Source: Lachnospiraceae bacterium
GTDB lineage: Bacteria; Bacillota; Clostridia; Lachnospirales; Lachnospiraceae
Reading direction: 5' to 3'
NCBI GenBank assembly: GCA_016283775.1
Contig: JAEENL010000141.1
Location: 1 to 64,000 of the forward strand
DNA: 64,000 nt
In this document: positions 1 through 7,776 of the stretch, in pieces
Position numbering within the stretch: the stretch's first letter is position 1
Layout: each line of letters starts with the position of its first letter
The notes under the pieces: generated by a model
The model's input: only the letters and a program-made list of their open reading frames with translations
Database searches by the model: none
What the model was told of the DNA's origin: nothing
Made by a program: the position numbers and the translations under genes

Positions 1-1086
1 TGCAAAAAAAAGAATGAAGCACTGGATGCATTCAGGCTTCCCGGAAAGGTCACAAGCTGCGAAAGATACGGAAACGGTCATATTAATGATACGTTCCTTG
101 CAGTCACCGATGACGGTAAGCGCTTTATACTTCAACGTATGAATACCGATGTTTTTAAGGATCCTGAGATGCTCATGAACAATATCGTGCTGGTCACGGG
201 GTACCTTAAAGAAGAAATATCAAAGCGCGGAGGAGACACGGAACGAGAGACTTTAAGCCTTATAGAAACCAGGGAAGGAAAGCCCTTTTACCGGGATTCG
301 GCGGGATATTACTGGAGGATCTACAAGTTTATCGAGAATGCGGTAACCCTTGATAAAGTCAGGACTTCCGAAGATTTTTACGAAAGTGCGGTGGCATTTG
401 GAAACTTTTCGGGACTGATGGCGGGATTTGATGCTTCTAAGCTCTCGGAGACTATCCCTGATTTTCACAATACGCCCAAGCGTTTTGAAACCTTTTTAAA
501 GGCAGTTAAAGAGGATGTTTGCGGCAGGGCACCCGGAGTCAAAGAAGAAATTGAGTTTTACAAGGCTCATGAAGCCGACATGAATTACTGTGCGGATCTT
601 CTGAAGGCAGGTAAGATCCCGTTAAGAGTCACCCATAATGACACAAAACTTAACAACATAATGCTTGATGATAAGACCGGCAAAGGTATATGCGTTATCG
701 ATCTTGATACGGTCATGCCGGGGCTTTCCATCTATGACTTTGGTGATTCCATAAGGTTTGGAGCAAATACCGCGGCAGAGGATGAGCGGGATCTTTCAAA
801 GGTAAGCCTGTCGCTCGAGCTTTTTGAGACCTATGTAAAAGGGTATTTAAAGGGCTGCAACGGCGCGCTCACTGACGAAGAGATAAGGCTCCTCCCCTAT
901 GGCGCGAAGACCATGACGCTTGAGTGCGGAATGAGATTTTTGACAGATCATCTCCAGGGTGACACATATTTCATGGTTCACCGTGAAAACCACAATCTCG
1001 ACAGAGCGCGCACCCAGATCCGCCTTGTGCAGGATATGGAAAGCAAGTGGGATGCGATGCAGAAAATTGTGGAAAAGTACAGGTAA
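1..1086 (+). CDS. N-acetylhexosamine 1-kinase-like phosphotransferase (5' truncated by window edge)
   Basis: The reading frame is open from base 1, so the start lies outside the window; at least 361 residues are present. It belongs to the aminoglycoside phosphotransferase/choline kinase fold. The catalytic loop THNDTKLNN (about nt 632-660) gives the His-x-Asp-x4-Asn signature, and VIDLDTVMPG further on carries the metal-binding Asp. The N-terminal GNGHINDTF and LQRMN stretches resemble NahK, which phosphorylates GlcNAc/GalNAc at C1 in the lacto-N-biose/galacto-N-biose pathway. The substrate is inferred from this similarity; other sugar or amino-alcohol kinases of the fold remain possible. A GH112 phosphorylase or hexosamine transporter upstream would support it, but lies outside the window. 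No clear T-rich terminator follows the stop. Confidence 0.7.
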   Translation, partial: CKKKNEALDAFRLPGKVTSCERYGNGHINDTFLAVTDDGKRFILQRMNTDVFKDPEMLMNNIVLVTGYLKEEISKRGGDTERETLSLIETREGKPFYRDSAGYYWRIYKFIENAVTLDKVRTSEDFYESAVAFGNFSGLMAGFDASKLSETIPDFHNTPKRFETFLKAVKEDVCGRAPGVKEEIEFYKAHEADMNYCADLLKAGKIPLRVTHNDTKLNNIMLDDKTGKGICVIDLDTVMPGLSIYDFGDSIRFGANTAAEDERDLSKVSLSLELFETYVKGYLKGCNGALTDEEIRLLPYGAKTMTLECGMRFLTDHLQGDTYFMVHRENHNLDRARTQIRLVQDMESKWDAMQKIVEKYR

Positions 1087-1152
1087 AAAAATACAGAAAA
1101 CAGCATAGATTTACCAACACAAACGAGCAGACTCAGGCCTGCTCGTTTGAGT

Positions 1153-1965
1153 TTATTTGCACTCACTTTCCAGATCGCTGCGAAGAAACAAGCTGTTGTT
1201 TGACTCAACGTGAACGGGGGTGAGTTTACCCTGCTTTGCAAGCTGACCTACGTACTGGCGGGAACAATCAAGAATGGTCGCGGCCTCTGTTGTGTCGATA
1301 GTACGGGTTTTAAGAAAAGCAAGCATCTGCTGATAGGTGACGGTGGCTTTTTTACTTAGTGAGTACAGGTCTTCTGCAGGAACACATCGTTCCTTGCCCC
1401 ATTCGATGCCGTTTCCGCCGGGGGTGACATGTACGTTGTTAAAGATATCGGGATCCGATAATACTTTAAGAAAACGGCGGTCTGTTTTTAAGTGTTTACC
1501 GCAGTCAAAGATCGCTTGCCTGCCGTCTTTGAAAAAGATCAGGAGTTTATTGCCGGCGAGCGGTAAAAGGTCCTGCACCTTTTTATTAAGACGTTCCGTT
1601 ATTTCAGGTACAAGAGCATTCTCGTTTATCTTTAGTACGGACAGTTCGTCCTGGGCGCAACGGCCTTCGCTCAGCACCAAAAGGCGGTATTCGTCATATT
1701 CTTTCAGGTTGTTGTCCCTTAGGATCATTCCCAGATTTTGCCTGTCGGGCGGGACAATCCTTTGCTCGACGAACTTCCGGCTCCATTCTGAGCCTATGTT
1801 ATATATGCCTTTTTTTACAAAACCGCTGAAGATAAACGGACAGGTCCATTCATCATATTCCGCCAACAGTTCAGTGAAAAAGCGCTTGCTTCGCTCGAAA
1901 TAAAAAAGATATCCGAGCAGATGCTTTTGTTTATCGGAGTTGTCGATTATCTCAAAGACTACCAA
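1153..1965 (-). CDS. DUF2442/excisionase-type HTH protein, partner of HipA-like kinase
   Basis: A 270-residue protein in three parts. Residues 1-135 are not recognised. Residues about 137-205 look like DUF2442 (an FKDGR strand, then GIEWG and EDLY). Residues about 222-262 form an excisionase/MerR-like helix-turn-helix ending in LFLRSDLE, typical of DNA-binding domains that read a short operator. Its start overlaps the 3' end of the HipA-like kinase gene by 14 bp, so the two are translationally coupled, kinase first. By analogy with HipBA this is the likely DNA-binding antitoxin or autoregulator, but the gene order is reversed and the fold differs from HipB. Function is inference; the domain calls are by eye. 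Confidence 0.6.
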   Translation of the reverse strand: MVVFEIIDNSDKQKHLLGYLFYFERSKRFFTELLAEYDEWTCPFIFSGFVKKGIYNIGSEWSRKFVEQRIVPPDRQNLGMILRDNNLKEYDEYRLLVLSEGRCAQDELSVLKINENALVPEITERLNKKVQDLLPLAGNKLLIFFKDGRQAIFDCGKHLKTDRRFLKVLSDPDIFNNVHVTPGGNGIEWGKERCVPAEDLYSLSKKATVTYQQMLAFLKTRTIDTTEAATILDCSRQYVGQLAKQGKLTPVHVESNNSLFLRSDLESECK

Positions 1966-2761
1966 GGTTTGTCCACCTCCGCCATATCATTTCCCATATT
2001 TTGTCCATATAAGCATCGCCAAGTATTTCCTCGATGCCGTCAAAGAGTGTGCTGCGGTCTTTTTGGCGTAATTTTGGAAGCCCGGATAAAAAAGAAGACG
2101 GAACTAACTTAAGATTTTCGAAGGAACTTCTGCTTCCGATAAATGACTGAACAGGAAGGTCTTTCATAACGTCAAATTCACTAAGTTCTTTTATATTATG
2201 ATATCTGCAGACAAGTGACAGACCGTGATCAAATAGGGGAGCAGGACGCAGGCTTTTATCCTTGTTAGAGCGGAGGATCTCAATATTAGCGCCATGTCTG
2301 TCCCTATTGAGCACAAGGTAATCCACGGTTAGCATTCCATAGATCTTGTCGGACCATCCAAATCGTTCACACATATGTAGAGGGGTTTCATCCGGCTTTT
2401 TGTTGATCAGATAGAAATCTTCAAATGCTATTTTTGATTCGCCGTTTTTTTTGTAATCGTCCGATTCGCAAAGCCATGTTGTCAGTTCTTTACCATCGAC
2501 CATAATGCGAGCGTGTATAAGCCGGTAGTCGAGATGCTCAATGCAGAGGAGCCTTAGGAGCCGCTGAACGATGATCTCATTGATACACTCATGGCCTATG
2601 ATTCCTTTTGCGGGATCATAATCAGATAGTTTATAGTATTTCTTTATGTAGCCGGAATCGTCATATGATTTCAGAAAAGAGCCGGCTGTCCCTGATGATT
2701 TTCTTGTTTTTGACCAGGAAAGGTAGGTCAGATCCTGTATTTCTTTGAGTATTTCGTCCAT
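1952..2761 (-). CDS. HipA-like serine/threonine kinase
   Basis: A 269-residue HipA-C-like kinase, shorter than full HipA (about 440 residues). It lacks the HipA N-terminal domain. The catalytic loop is LNRDRHGAN (Asp154, Asn159) and the metal-binding motif is LFDHG (Asp178). An N-terminal SSGTAGSFLKS segment resembles the Gly-rich ATP loop of small HipA-like proteins. The start is set by AAAGGAGG three bases before ATG 2761. Upstream is an inverted repeat over the promoter. HipA toxins phosphorylate translation factors; whether this short form is toxic, a CtkA-like kinase, or a regulator cannot be read from the sequence. It forms a two-gene unit with the downstream HTH protein. Confidence 0.7.
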   Translation of the reverse strand: MDEILKEIQDLTYLSWSKTRKSSGTAGSFLKSYDDSGYIKKYYKLSDYDPAKGIIGHECINEIIVQRLLRLLCIEHLDYRLIHARIMVDGKELTTWLCESDDYKKNGESKIAFEDFYLINKKPDETPLHMCERFGWSDKIYGMLTVDYLVLNRDRHGANIEILRSNKDKSLRPAPLFDHGLSLVCRYHNIKELSEFDVMKDLPVQSFIGSRSSFENLKLVPSSFLSGLPKLRQKDRSTLFDGIEEILGDAYMDKIWEMIWRRWTNLGSL

Positions 2762-2789
2762 ATGCCTCCTTTCTGCAATATAAAAAATA

Positions 2790-2844
2790 CTTGACGTGCG
2801 TAAAGTGTGATATTAATGTATCATATCGCTTTACGTGCGTCAAG
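2790..2844 (-). promoter_or_regulatory. Inverted-repeat operator and promoter of the HipA-like/HTH operon
   Basis: Two 16-base arms, 2790-2805 and 2829-2844, are inverted copies of each other (14 of 16 bases pair), separated by 23 bp. On the minus strand a TTGACG (2838-2843), 17-bp spacer and TACATT (2815-2820) fit a sigma-A promoter, so one arm covers the -35 box and the other lies just past the transcription start. This is the usual geometry of toxin-antitoxin autorepression. Confidence 0.6.
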
Positions 2845-2873
2845 TAAAATTTTGCTTTGTGTATAACCGCTTT

Positions 2874-4031
2874 TTATTCGTATGTCAGCAGGGCCGGCCA
2901 TTTATGCGCGGTGCTGCTTCCGTTGAGCTTACTGAGAGCGTCGTCGGTTATCATGAAGTAGGTGTTGGAGTCGTCGTCGACGTTCCAGGTGACATCGAGA
3001 TGATACCAGCTTCCGTTGTATTTTACATAGTTCCAAATGTGGCCCGCATCGCCGTCTTCCTTGAGGGAGTTTGTGATGATGGTATTATCGATGCCGATGA
3101 TGCTAAGGACAAGCCTTGTCGTAACCGCATAGCCCGCGCATACGGCTTTACCTTTAAAGAATACGCCGGTTGCGTCACGTTCTGGAACCCCGAGGCCCGC
3201 AGGGATGGGATGCGGATAACTTACCATTTTGCGGAGCTTGTCGTTTACATAAAGGATCATGCCCTTTTCGTCGTCGGGAGAGGCCTTGATGGCTTCTTCT
3301 GCGATCTTGTGCGCTTCCTGGAGCACCTTCATGCTGTCTTCGTCGATCTCGGGTTCATGGTATCTGTAGTAGGTGTAGGCCTTCCAGGCGTGATTGTAAA
3401 CCGGATAGCAGCCCATGGTATTGTTTTCTTCGGGGCAGATCAGCCAGCTGTCGCAGGTGAAACCTGAGAGCTCGCTGCGGTTAACGTTGTCGTTGAACAC
3501 TTTCAGCCAGTAGTTGTAATCGTGGCCTTTGTAGCGTAGAACGATACCCGGGATGCCGCGCATCAGTCCGTCGTGAACGGCAAGTATTAGGCTTTCCTCG
3601 CTGTCTATATCGTAGTACTGCCTGCCTACAAAGGGCTGGCACTCCTGGGGATTCAGCAGCCCGTAGGTGTTGTTTTTCAGATCGTCGTCAAGCGTGGCAA
3701 CTCCCACATTGCTTCCGAACAGGTTGTCCCAAAAGCTGTTGCCATTGTCGGGCTTAGGAGTTGATGTAGCATCCGGTTTTGATGTGGGTGTCGCATTTGG
3801 CTTGGGAGTGGAAGTCGCAGATGACGCCATCTGTGTTGTCAAGGCGGCCGCCTGTGTGGTGAGACCGGTGATGGTCTGCGCCTCTTCTTCGGTGAGAAAT
3901 CCGGAGTTTCCGAGTTCTTCCGCAATGTTACTGATGCCAGAGAGAACATCGCATCCGCCGAAAAACAAAGTACCAATCGTCAGCGGCAAAAGTAAAGCCG
4001 CTTTATGGAAAAGGATGCGTTTTTTCAACAT
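2874..4031 (-). CDS. Transglutaminase-like lipoprotein
   Basis: A 385-residue secreted lipoprotein. The signal peptide ends in the lipobox LFFGGC (Cys27). A Thr/Pro/Lys-rich linker (about 70-95, TPKPNATPTSKPD type) follows. The C-terminal third is a transglutaminase/protease-like fold with a full triad: Cys298 (AVCAGY), His331 (AGHIWN), Asp346 (HLDVTWN). Such extracellular domains may cleave peptides or crosslink wall proteins; the substrate is unknown. An AAGGAG sits six bases before ATG 4031. It lies 34 bp downstream of surE on the same strand and is probably cotranscribed. A second protein of the same design is at 34654-36183. Confidence 0.75.
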   Translation of the reverse strand: MLKKRILFHKAALLLPLTIGTLFFGGCDVLSGISNIAEELGNSGFLTEEEAQTITGLTTQAAALTTQMASSATSTPKPNATPTSKPDATSTPKPDNGNSFWDNLFGSNVGVATLDDDLKNNTYGLLNPQECQPFVGRQYYDIDSEESLILAVHDGLMRGIPGIVLRYKGHDYNYWLKVFNDNVNRSELSGFTCDSWLICPEENNTMGCYPVYNHAWKAYTYYRYHEPEIDEDSMKVLQEAHKIAEEAIKASPDDEKGMILYVNDKLRKMVSYPHPIPAGLGVPERDATGVFFKGKAVCAGYAVTTRLVLSIIGIDNTIITNSLKEDGDAGHIWNYVKYNGSWYHLDVTWNVDDDSNTYFMITDDALSKLNGSSTAHKWPALLTYE

Positions 4032-4065
4032 TTGATTCTCCTTAATGAAAGTCCGCCGGTCGTTT

Positions 4066-4785
4066 TTAAAAACCGAAAACCGTGTTCTTTATCGTTCCCA
4101 CAGAAACATAGTTGTTCAGCAGTGCGTGCAGGTCGCTGCCTTCCTCGGCATCTTCGATCGCGCTGTTTTTAAGCTTTATCGCGACACCGCCGGGAACCTC
4201 ATGGTCTATCACATAGCAGTCGGGGAAATACTGCGTTTTTGCAAGTGTCATCCCCCAGCGTATGCCGCGGCAGTCTTCCGCTTCGCAGGCCGGGAAGTTC
4301 ACGTTCCAGATTTCGCCCGTTTTGGGCTTTTCTGCAAAGATCTTTTCAATGATCTCATGAATGTATCTGTCCGCGGGAGAATAGATCTCGCTGTAATCCA
4401 CGGAAAAAGCGATCGCGGGGATACCTTTGAGCAGTCCTTCCATCGCTGCCGCAACGGTTCCGGAATATGTGGTCTCTATCCCGCAGTTGTAGCCCTTGTT
4501 CATTCCCGAGAAAATGTAGTCGGGCTTTTCTTTTAAAACATACTCCACCGCGACTTTTACGCAGTCTGCGGGCGTTCCCGAAAGCGAATAGGCCGTTACT
4601 CCGGGAACCGGAAAATCAGCCTTTTTAAGGTCCATCGTTTCCGTTATCGTGATCTTTGAAGACATGGCGCTGCACTGCCCTTCGGGCGCCACCACGGTCA
4701 CCTCTCCGAAGCTTTTTGCGGCCTCTGCAAGCCTTTTTATGCCTTCCGCCTTTATCCCGTCATCATTTACGACAAGTATCCTCAT
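4066..4785 (-). CDS. surE: 5'/3'-nucleotidase SurE
   Basis: A SurE-family nucleoside 5'-monophosphate phosphatase of 239 residues, normal for the family. The N-terminal MRILVVNDDG supplies the metal-binding Asp pair, followed by the conserved Ser and Asn regions (QCSAMS, SGMNKGYNCG). I chose ATG 4785 over the upstream in-frame ATG at 4803 because AGGAGA lies seven bases before it and the product then starts directly at the conserved strand. SurE is a cytoplasmic, divalent-metal-dependent phosphatase linked to stationary-phase nucleotide salvage. First gene of a probable two-gene unit with the transglutaminase-like lipoprotein. Confidence 0.93.
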   Translation of the reverse strand: MRILVVNDDGIKAEGIKRLAEAAKSFGEVTVVAPEGQCSAMSSKITITETMDLKKADFPVPGVTAYSLSGTPADCVKVAVEYVLKEKPDYIFSGMNKGYNCGIETTYSGTVAAAMEGLLKGIPAIAFSVDYSEIYSPADRYIHEIIEKIFAEKPKTGEIWNVNFPACEAEDCRGIRWGMTLAKTQYFPDCYVIDHEVPGGVAIKLKNSAIEDAEEGSDLHALLNNYVSVGTIKNTVFGF

Positions 4786-4852
4786 GCCACTTCTCCTCAT
4801 CATACGGTCTTTTTACCTGTTTTCATATCATCTTACCATGTATTTTATGGCT

Positions 4853-4861
4853 ATTATACCA
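4853..4861 (-). promoter_or_regulatory. Extended -10 promoter for surE
   Basis: On the minus strand the sequence reads TGGTATAAT, an extended -10 element, about 65 bp upstream of the surE start. No good -35 box precedes it, which is normal for extended -10 promoters. It lies about 30 bp from the LytTR-type repeats that serve the divergent operon. Confidence 0.5.
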
Positions 4862-4891
4862 TCCAAAACAACTTTTGGCATCCAAATCTTT

Positions 4892-4958
4892 CCACTTAGG
4901 TCCGATTTTTTACCACTTAGCCAAAAGCCCTTTAAATCCTGAGATTTTCTGCTATACT
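4892..4958 (+). promoter_or_regulatory. LytTR-type direct repeats and activator-dependent promoter
   Basis: Two direct repeats, CCACTTAGG (4892-4900) and CCACTTAGC (4913-4921), are 21 bp apart start to start, i.e. 9 bp - 12 bp - 9 bp. This is the known spacing of LytTR sites such as the AgrA box ACAGTTAAG-N12-ACAGTTAAG, which the sequence also resembles. Downstream lies TATACT (4953-4958) with no recognisable -35 box. The repeats end about ten bases before the -35 position, which fits activation by the LytTR protein encoded immediately downstream. Confidence 0.6.
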
Positions 4959-5032
4959 GTGTCTTGCAAGGGAAAACACAGCACTGCGGAGTAACAGAGA
5001 CCGGCTCTCCGTATCTGTGTTGCGGAGGAAAC

Positions 5033-5482
5033 ATGAAGTTTGAGATCGAGATCGATGAAAACTGCACAGAGCCTGTAGTAAAAGTCAGATGCAGAGAACT
5101 CACTCCCGAAGTGATCGCACTGCAAAAGGCTTTGACGGCGCCGGGTGTCGGAAGTCAGACACTGGTGCTCACAAAAGGCGACACAGACTACTTTGTTGAA
5201 GCGTCACATGTGCTCTTTTTTGAGACGGACGAAGGATCGGTCAGTGTACATACCGTCGACAATGTATACCGCACCTCCTTACGACTCTACGAACTGGAAA
5301 AGATGTTCCCCACGACCTTCATGAGAGTATCAAAATCATCAATAGTGAACATCAACAAGATTTATTCCATTTCAAAGGACTTGTCGGGATGCTTCATCTG
5401 CTTTAAAGATTCGGTTAAGCAGTTGTACGTTTCAAGAATGTTTTACAAGCCCTTAAGAGACAGGATGGAAGAGAGGAGATAA
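5033..5482 (+). CDS. LytTR-family DNA-binding transcriptional regulator
   Basis: A 149-residue single-domain regulator. Residues from about 45 to the end form a LytTR domain (DYFVEASHVLFFETDE, then FMRVSKSSIVNINKI), with a short N-terminal strand region and no receiver domain. ATG 5033 follows GGAGG by four bases; the longer frame from 4964 begins inside the leader. The next gene, a LiaF-like membrane protein, starts two bases after the stop, so the two are cotranscribed. Small LytTR proteins paired with membrane partners are usually held inactive by them. A matching direct-repeat site precedes the gene, suggesting positive autoregulation. Confidence 0.88.
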   Translation: MKFEIEIDENCTEPVVKVRCRELTPEVIALQKALTAPGVGSQTLVLTKGDTDYFVEASHVLFFETDEGSVSVHTVDNVYRTSLRLYELEKMFPTTFMRVSKSSIVNINKIYSISKDLSGCFICFKDSVKQLYVSRMFYKPLRDRMEERR

Positions 5483-5484
5483 AC

Positions 5485-6240
5485 ATGAGTTATCATTTTG
5501 AGTACAATTCGTTTTCAAGAACAACAAGAAAGATCTTTGTGGGACTGATCCTGATCCTTGCCGCGGCCGCGGTGATCGCATCCGCGCTCGGTGTATGGCC
5601 TGAAGTAGGTGTCTGGCCCGCCATCTGGTCCGTGCTGCTTCTTCTGGTCTTTGCGCATGGTATCCATGCCAGAAGCTTTTTCATGATCATCATGCCTCTT
5701 GCTGTGATCGCTGTCATATACAGAGTGCCGCTCCACATTGAAAAGATAACACCCGGCCCGCTGCTCATCGCATCTGCCCTTGTAGCGCTCGCTCTTACGA
5801 TAGTGTTTCCCCGCTTCAAAAGAAGCCGCAGGATCTCGGACAATGTAAGATGCACCGATTCAAACGGCAACAGCTACACCATTGACAGCGACGGGACCGT
5901 CAACATGGACAGTGCCTCCAACACAGAAGTGAACTTTGGTTCCCAGAGCAAATATTTCAAAGATGAAGATTTCAAATGTGCAAATCTTGAAGTAAACTTC
6001 GGAGAGATCAAGGCCTACTTCGTAGATGCGAAGCTCCACGAAAACCACGGCGTCGTAAACTGCGAATGCAACTTCGGTTCCATGGAGCTCTATGTTCCGA
6101 ACACATGGAACGTGGTGATAAACGACAGCGGCGCCTTCTCAGGATGCGTGCAGAAGGGTGACAAGCATCCCGACGGCATCAACACACTTATCGTAAACTC
6201 GTCCACAAACTTCGGCGGCCTTACGATCTTTTATGTATAA
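5485..6240 (+). CDS. LiaF-like membrane protein
   Basis: A 251-residue protein. The N-terminal ~105 residues contain about four hydrophobic membrane segments (for example GLILILAAAAVIASALG). The rest is a beta-rich LiaF C-terminal-like domain with repeated short Asn-Phe-Gly turns (EVNFGSQ, EVNFGEI, CNFGSME, TNFGGL) typical of the right-handed beta-helix seen in this family. In Bacillus, LiaF inhibits envelope-stress signalling by LiaRS. Here the coupled regulator is a LytTR protein, so the likely role is membrane-stress sensing or inhibition of that regulator (inference). Confidence 0.75.
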   Translation: MSYHFEYNSFSRTTRKIFVGLILILAAAAVIASALGVWPEVGVWPAIWSVLLLLVFAHGIHARSFFMIIMPLAVIAVIYRVPLHIEKITPGPLLIASALVALALTIVFPRFKRSRRISDNVRCTDSNGNSYTIDSDGTVNMDSASNTEVNFGSQSKYFKDEDFKCANLEVNFGEIKAYFVDAKLHENHGVVNCECNFGSMELYVPNTWNVVINDSGAFSGCVQKGDKHPDGINTLIVNSSTNFGGLTIFYV

Positions 6241-6269
6241 TGCCGGCCACAGGGCTTTGGAACAAATAT

Positions 6270-6298
6270 TTGCGGGAATCGGCTCCATGATGTATAAT
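6270..6298 (+). promoter_or_regulatory. Putative sigma-A promoter of tldD-tldE-map
   Basis: TTGCGG (6270-6275), a 17-bp spacer and a perfect TATAAT (6293-6298). A nine-base-pair hairpin (6308-6331, CCCGCATGC with GCGTGCGGG) follows in the leader without a T-tract, so it is not an obvious terminator. tldD starts at 6393. Confidence 0.5.
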
Positions 6299-6392
6299 TA
6301 ACCGGAACCCGCATGCATTGGGGCGTGCGGGACGGTCATCGGGGTTATTCATTACATGATCATCAACATTTTTACGAGAAAGGAAGTATTCT

Positions 6393-7775
6393 ATGTTACA
6401 GGACAACTTAAAGGACAAAAAGTCGTTGTTCGAAACAGGCGTTTCCACTGAGCTCCGTGCTCAGGAAAACAGGCAGCGCTATGTCACTTTCCTCCAGGGA
6501 AACATGGTAAACAACGGCAGATCCGAGACCTCGGGCATCAGCGCGAGGGTATGCAAAAACGGGATCTACGGCCTTTCATCCGCTGCCGAGATCACGGACG
6601 AAATGGCGGAAAAGGTCATCAAAGCTGCTACAAACAATGCTCTTTTTATGAGCGGACATATCGACAAAAAAGCGATCGTCATCCCCACCTTAAAGGGAGG
6701 CTATTCCCCTGTAAGGCGTGACATCATCGACACCGAGCAGAAGCGCATAATCGACAAGTGCAAGGAGATCGACGATTATATCGCAAAGACCTATCCGGAC
6801 CTTAAGAGCCGCGCGGTTTCCTATACCGAAGACTCCATGGACAAGGTCATCTACACCTCCGACGCGTGCGACGGACATGTCACCTATCCCAGATGCTATA
6901 TCTATGTCGATATGACAGCGGAGACCCCCGACGGAAAGCCTGTCGAGCTCTTCCATCCTTTCGGCGGCCTCGGCAAGTTTGACGACCATTTTGATCTTGA
7001 GGAAATGAAGCCCGAGATCGAAAAACTCTATCAGGCAGTGATGAAAAAGCGCGAGGGCATATATGCGGAAGCAGGCGTAAAGACCGTCGTTCTCGGCGGA
7101 ATGATGACCGGCATGCTCTCACACGAAGCCGTAGGACATACCACAGAGGCCGACCTTGTGAGAAACGGTTCCGTAGCAGGTCCCTGCCTCAACAAGCGTG
7201 TTGCTTCGGATCTTGTTACCATGGTTGACTTTGCGCACACCGCTCTCGGCGAGACCGCTCCTCTTCCCGTTTACATGGATGATGAAGGCGTCGAGGCAAA
7301 GGATGCCGTTCTCATTGAAAACGGAATACTCAAAGGCTATATGCACAATCGCGAATCCGCGGCATTTTTCGGCACAGAGCCCACCGGAAACGCAAGAGGA
7401 TGGGCTTTCTCGGACGAGCCGCTCATCAGGATGAGAAACACCGCGATCCTTCCCGGAACGAGCAAGTTTGAGGATATGATCGCATCCATAGACGACGGAT
7501 ACTATCTTGTAAACTCCACTAACGGTCAGGCGGACCTCACCGGTGAATTCATGTTCGGTGTTGCCGAGGGCTACGAGATCAAGAACGGCAAGATCGGACG
7601 CGCTCTCCTTGACACCACCGTCATGGGCGTCGCATTTGAGATGTTAAAGACCGTTGATATGGTCTCCGACGAGCTGGTATGGGTAAGCTCCGGTTTTTGC
7701 GGAAAGAAACAGCGCATGCCCGTAGGCATGGGCGGACCGGCGCTCAGATGCAAGATCACGATAGGAGGAAGATAA
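6393..7775 (+). CDS. tldD: Metalloprotease TldD
   Basis: A 460-residue TldD/PmbA-family protein. The catalytic subunit signature HEAVGH (residues 244-249) is the HExxxH zinc site that distinguishes TldD from TldE; a downstream conserved Cys-rich C-terminal segment (SSGFCGKKQRMPVG) also fits. TldD works as a heterodimer with TldE to trim peptides; in Enterobacteria it matures microcins and modulates gyrase inhibitors. GAAAGGAAG precedes ATG 6393. tldE starts one base after the stop, so the pair is cotranscribed. Confidence 0.93.
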   Translation: MLQDNLKDKKSLFETGVSTELRAQENRQRYVTFLQGNMVNNGRSETSGISARVCKNGIYGLSSAAEITDEMAEKVIKAATNNALFMSGHIDKKAIVIPTLKGGYSPVRRDIIDTEQKRIIDKCKEIDDYIAKTYPDLKSRAVSYTEDSMDKVIYTSDACDGHVTYPRCYIYVDMTAETPDGKPVELFHPFGGLGKFDDHFDLEEMKPEIEKLYQAVMKKREGIYAEAGVKTVVLGGMMTGMLSHEAVGHTTEADLVRNGSVAGPCLNKRVASDLVTMVDFAHTALGETAPLPVYMDDEGVEAKDAVLIENGILKGYMHNRESAAFFGTEPTGNARGWAFSDEPLIRMRNTAILPGTSKFEDMIASIDDGYYLVNSTNGQADLTGEFMFGVAEGYEIKNGKIGRALLDTTVMGVAFEMLKTVDMVSDELVWVSSGFCGKKQRMPVGMGGPALRCKITIGGR

Positions 7776-7776
7776 G

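Noticed and set aside
4964-5032. N-terminal extension of the LytTR protein
   Set aside because: The in-frame ATG at 4964 would start about at the transcription start; ATG 5033 has a proper GGAGG and begins at the conserved region.
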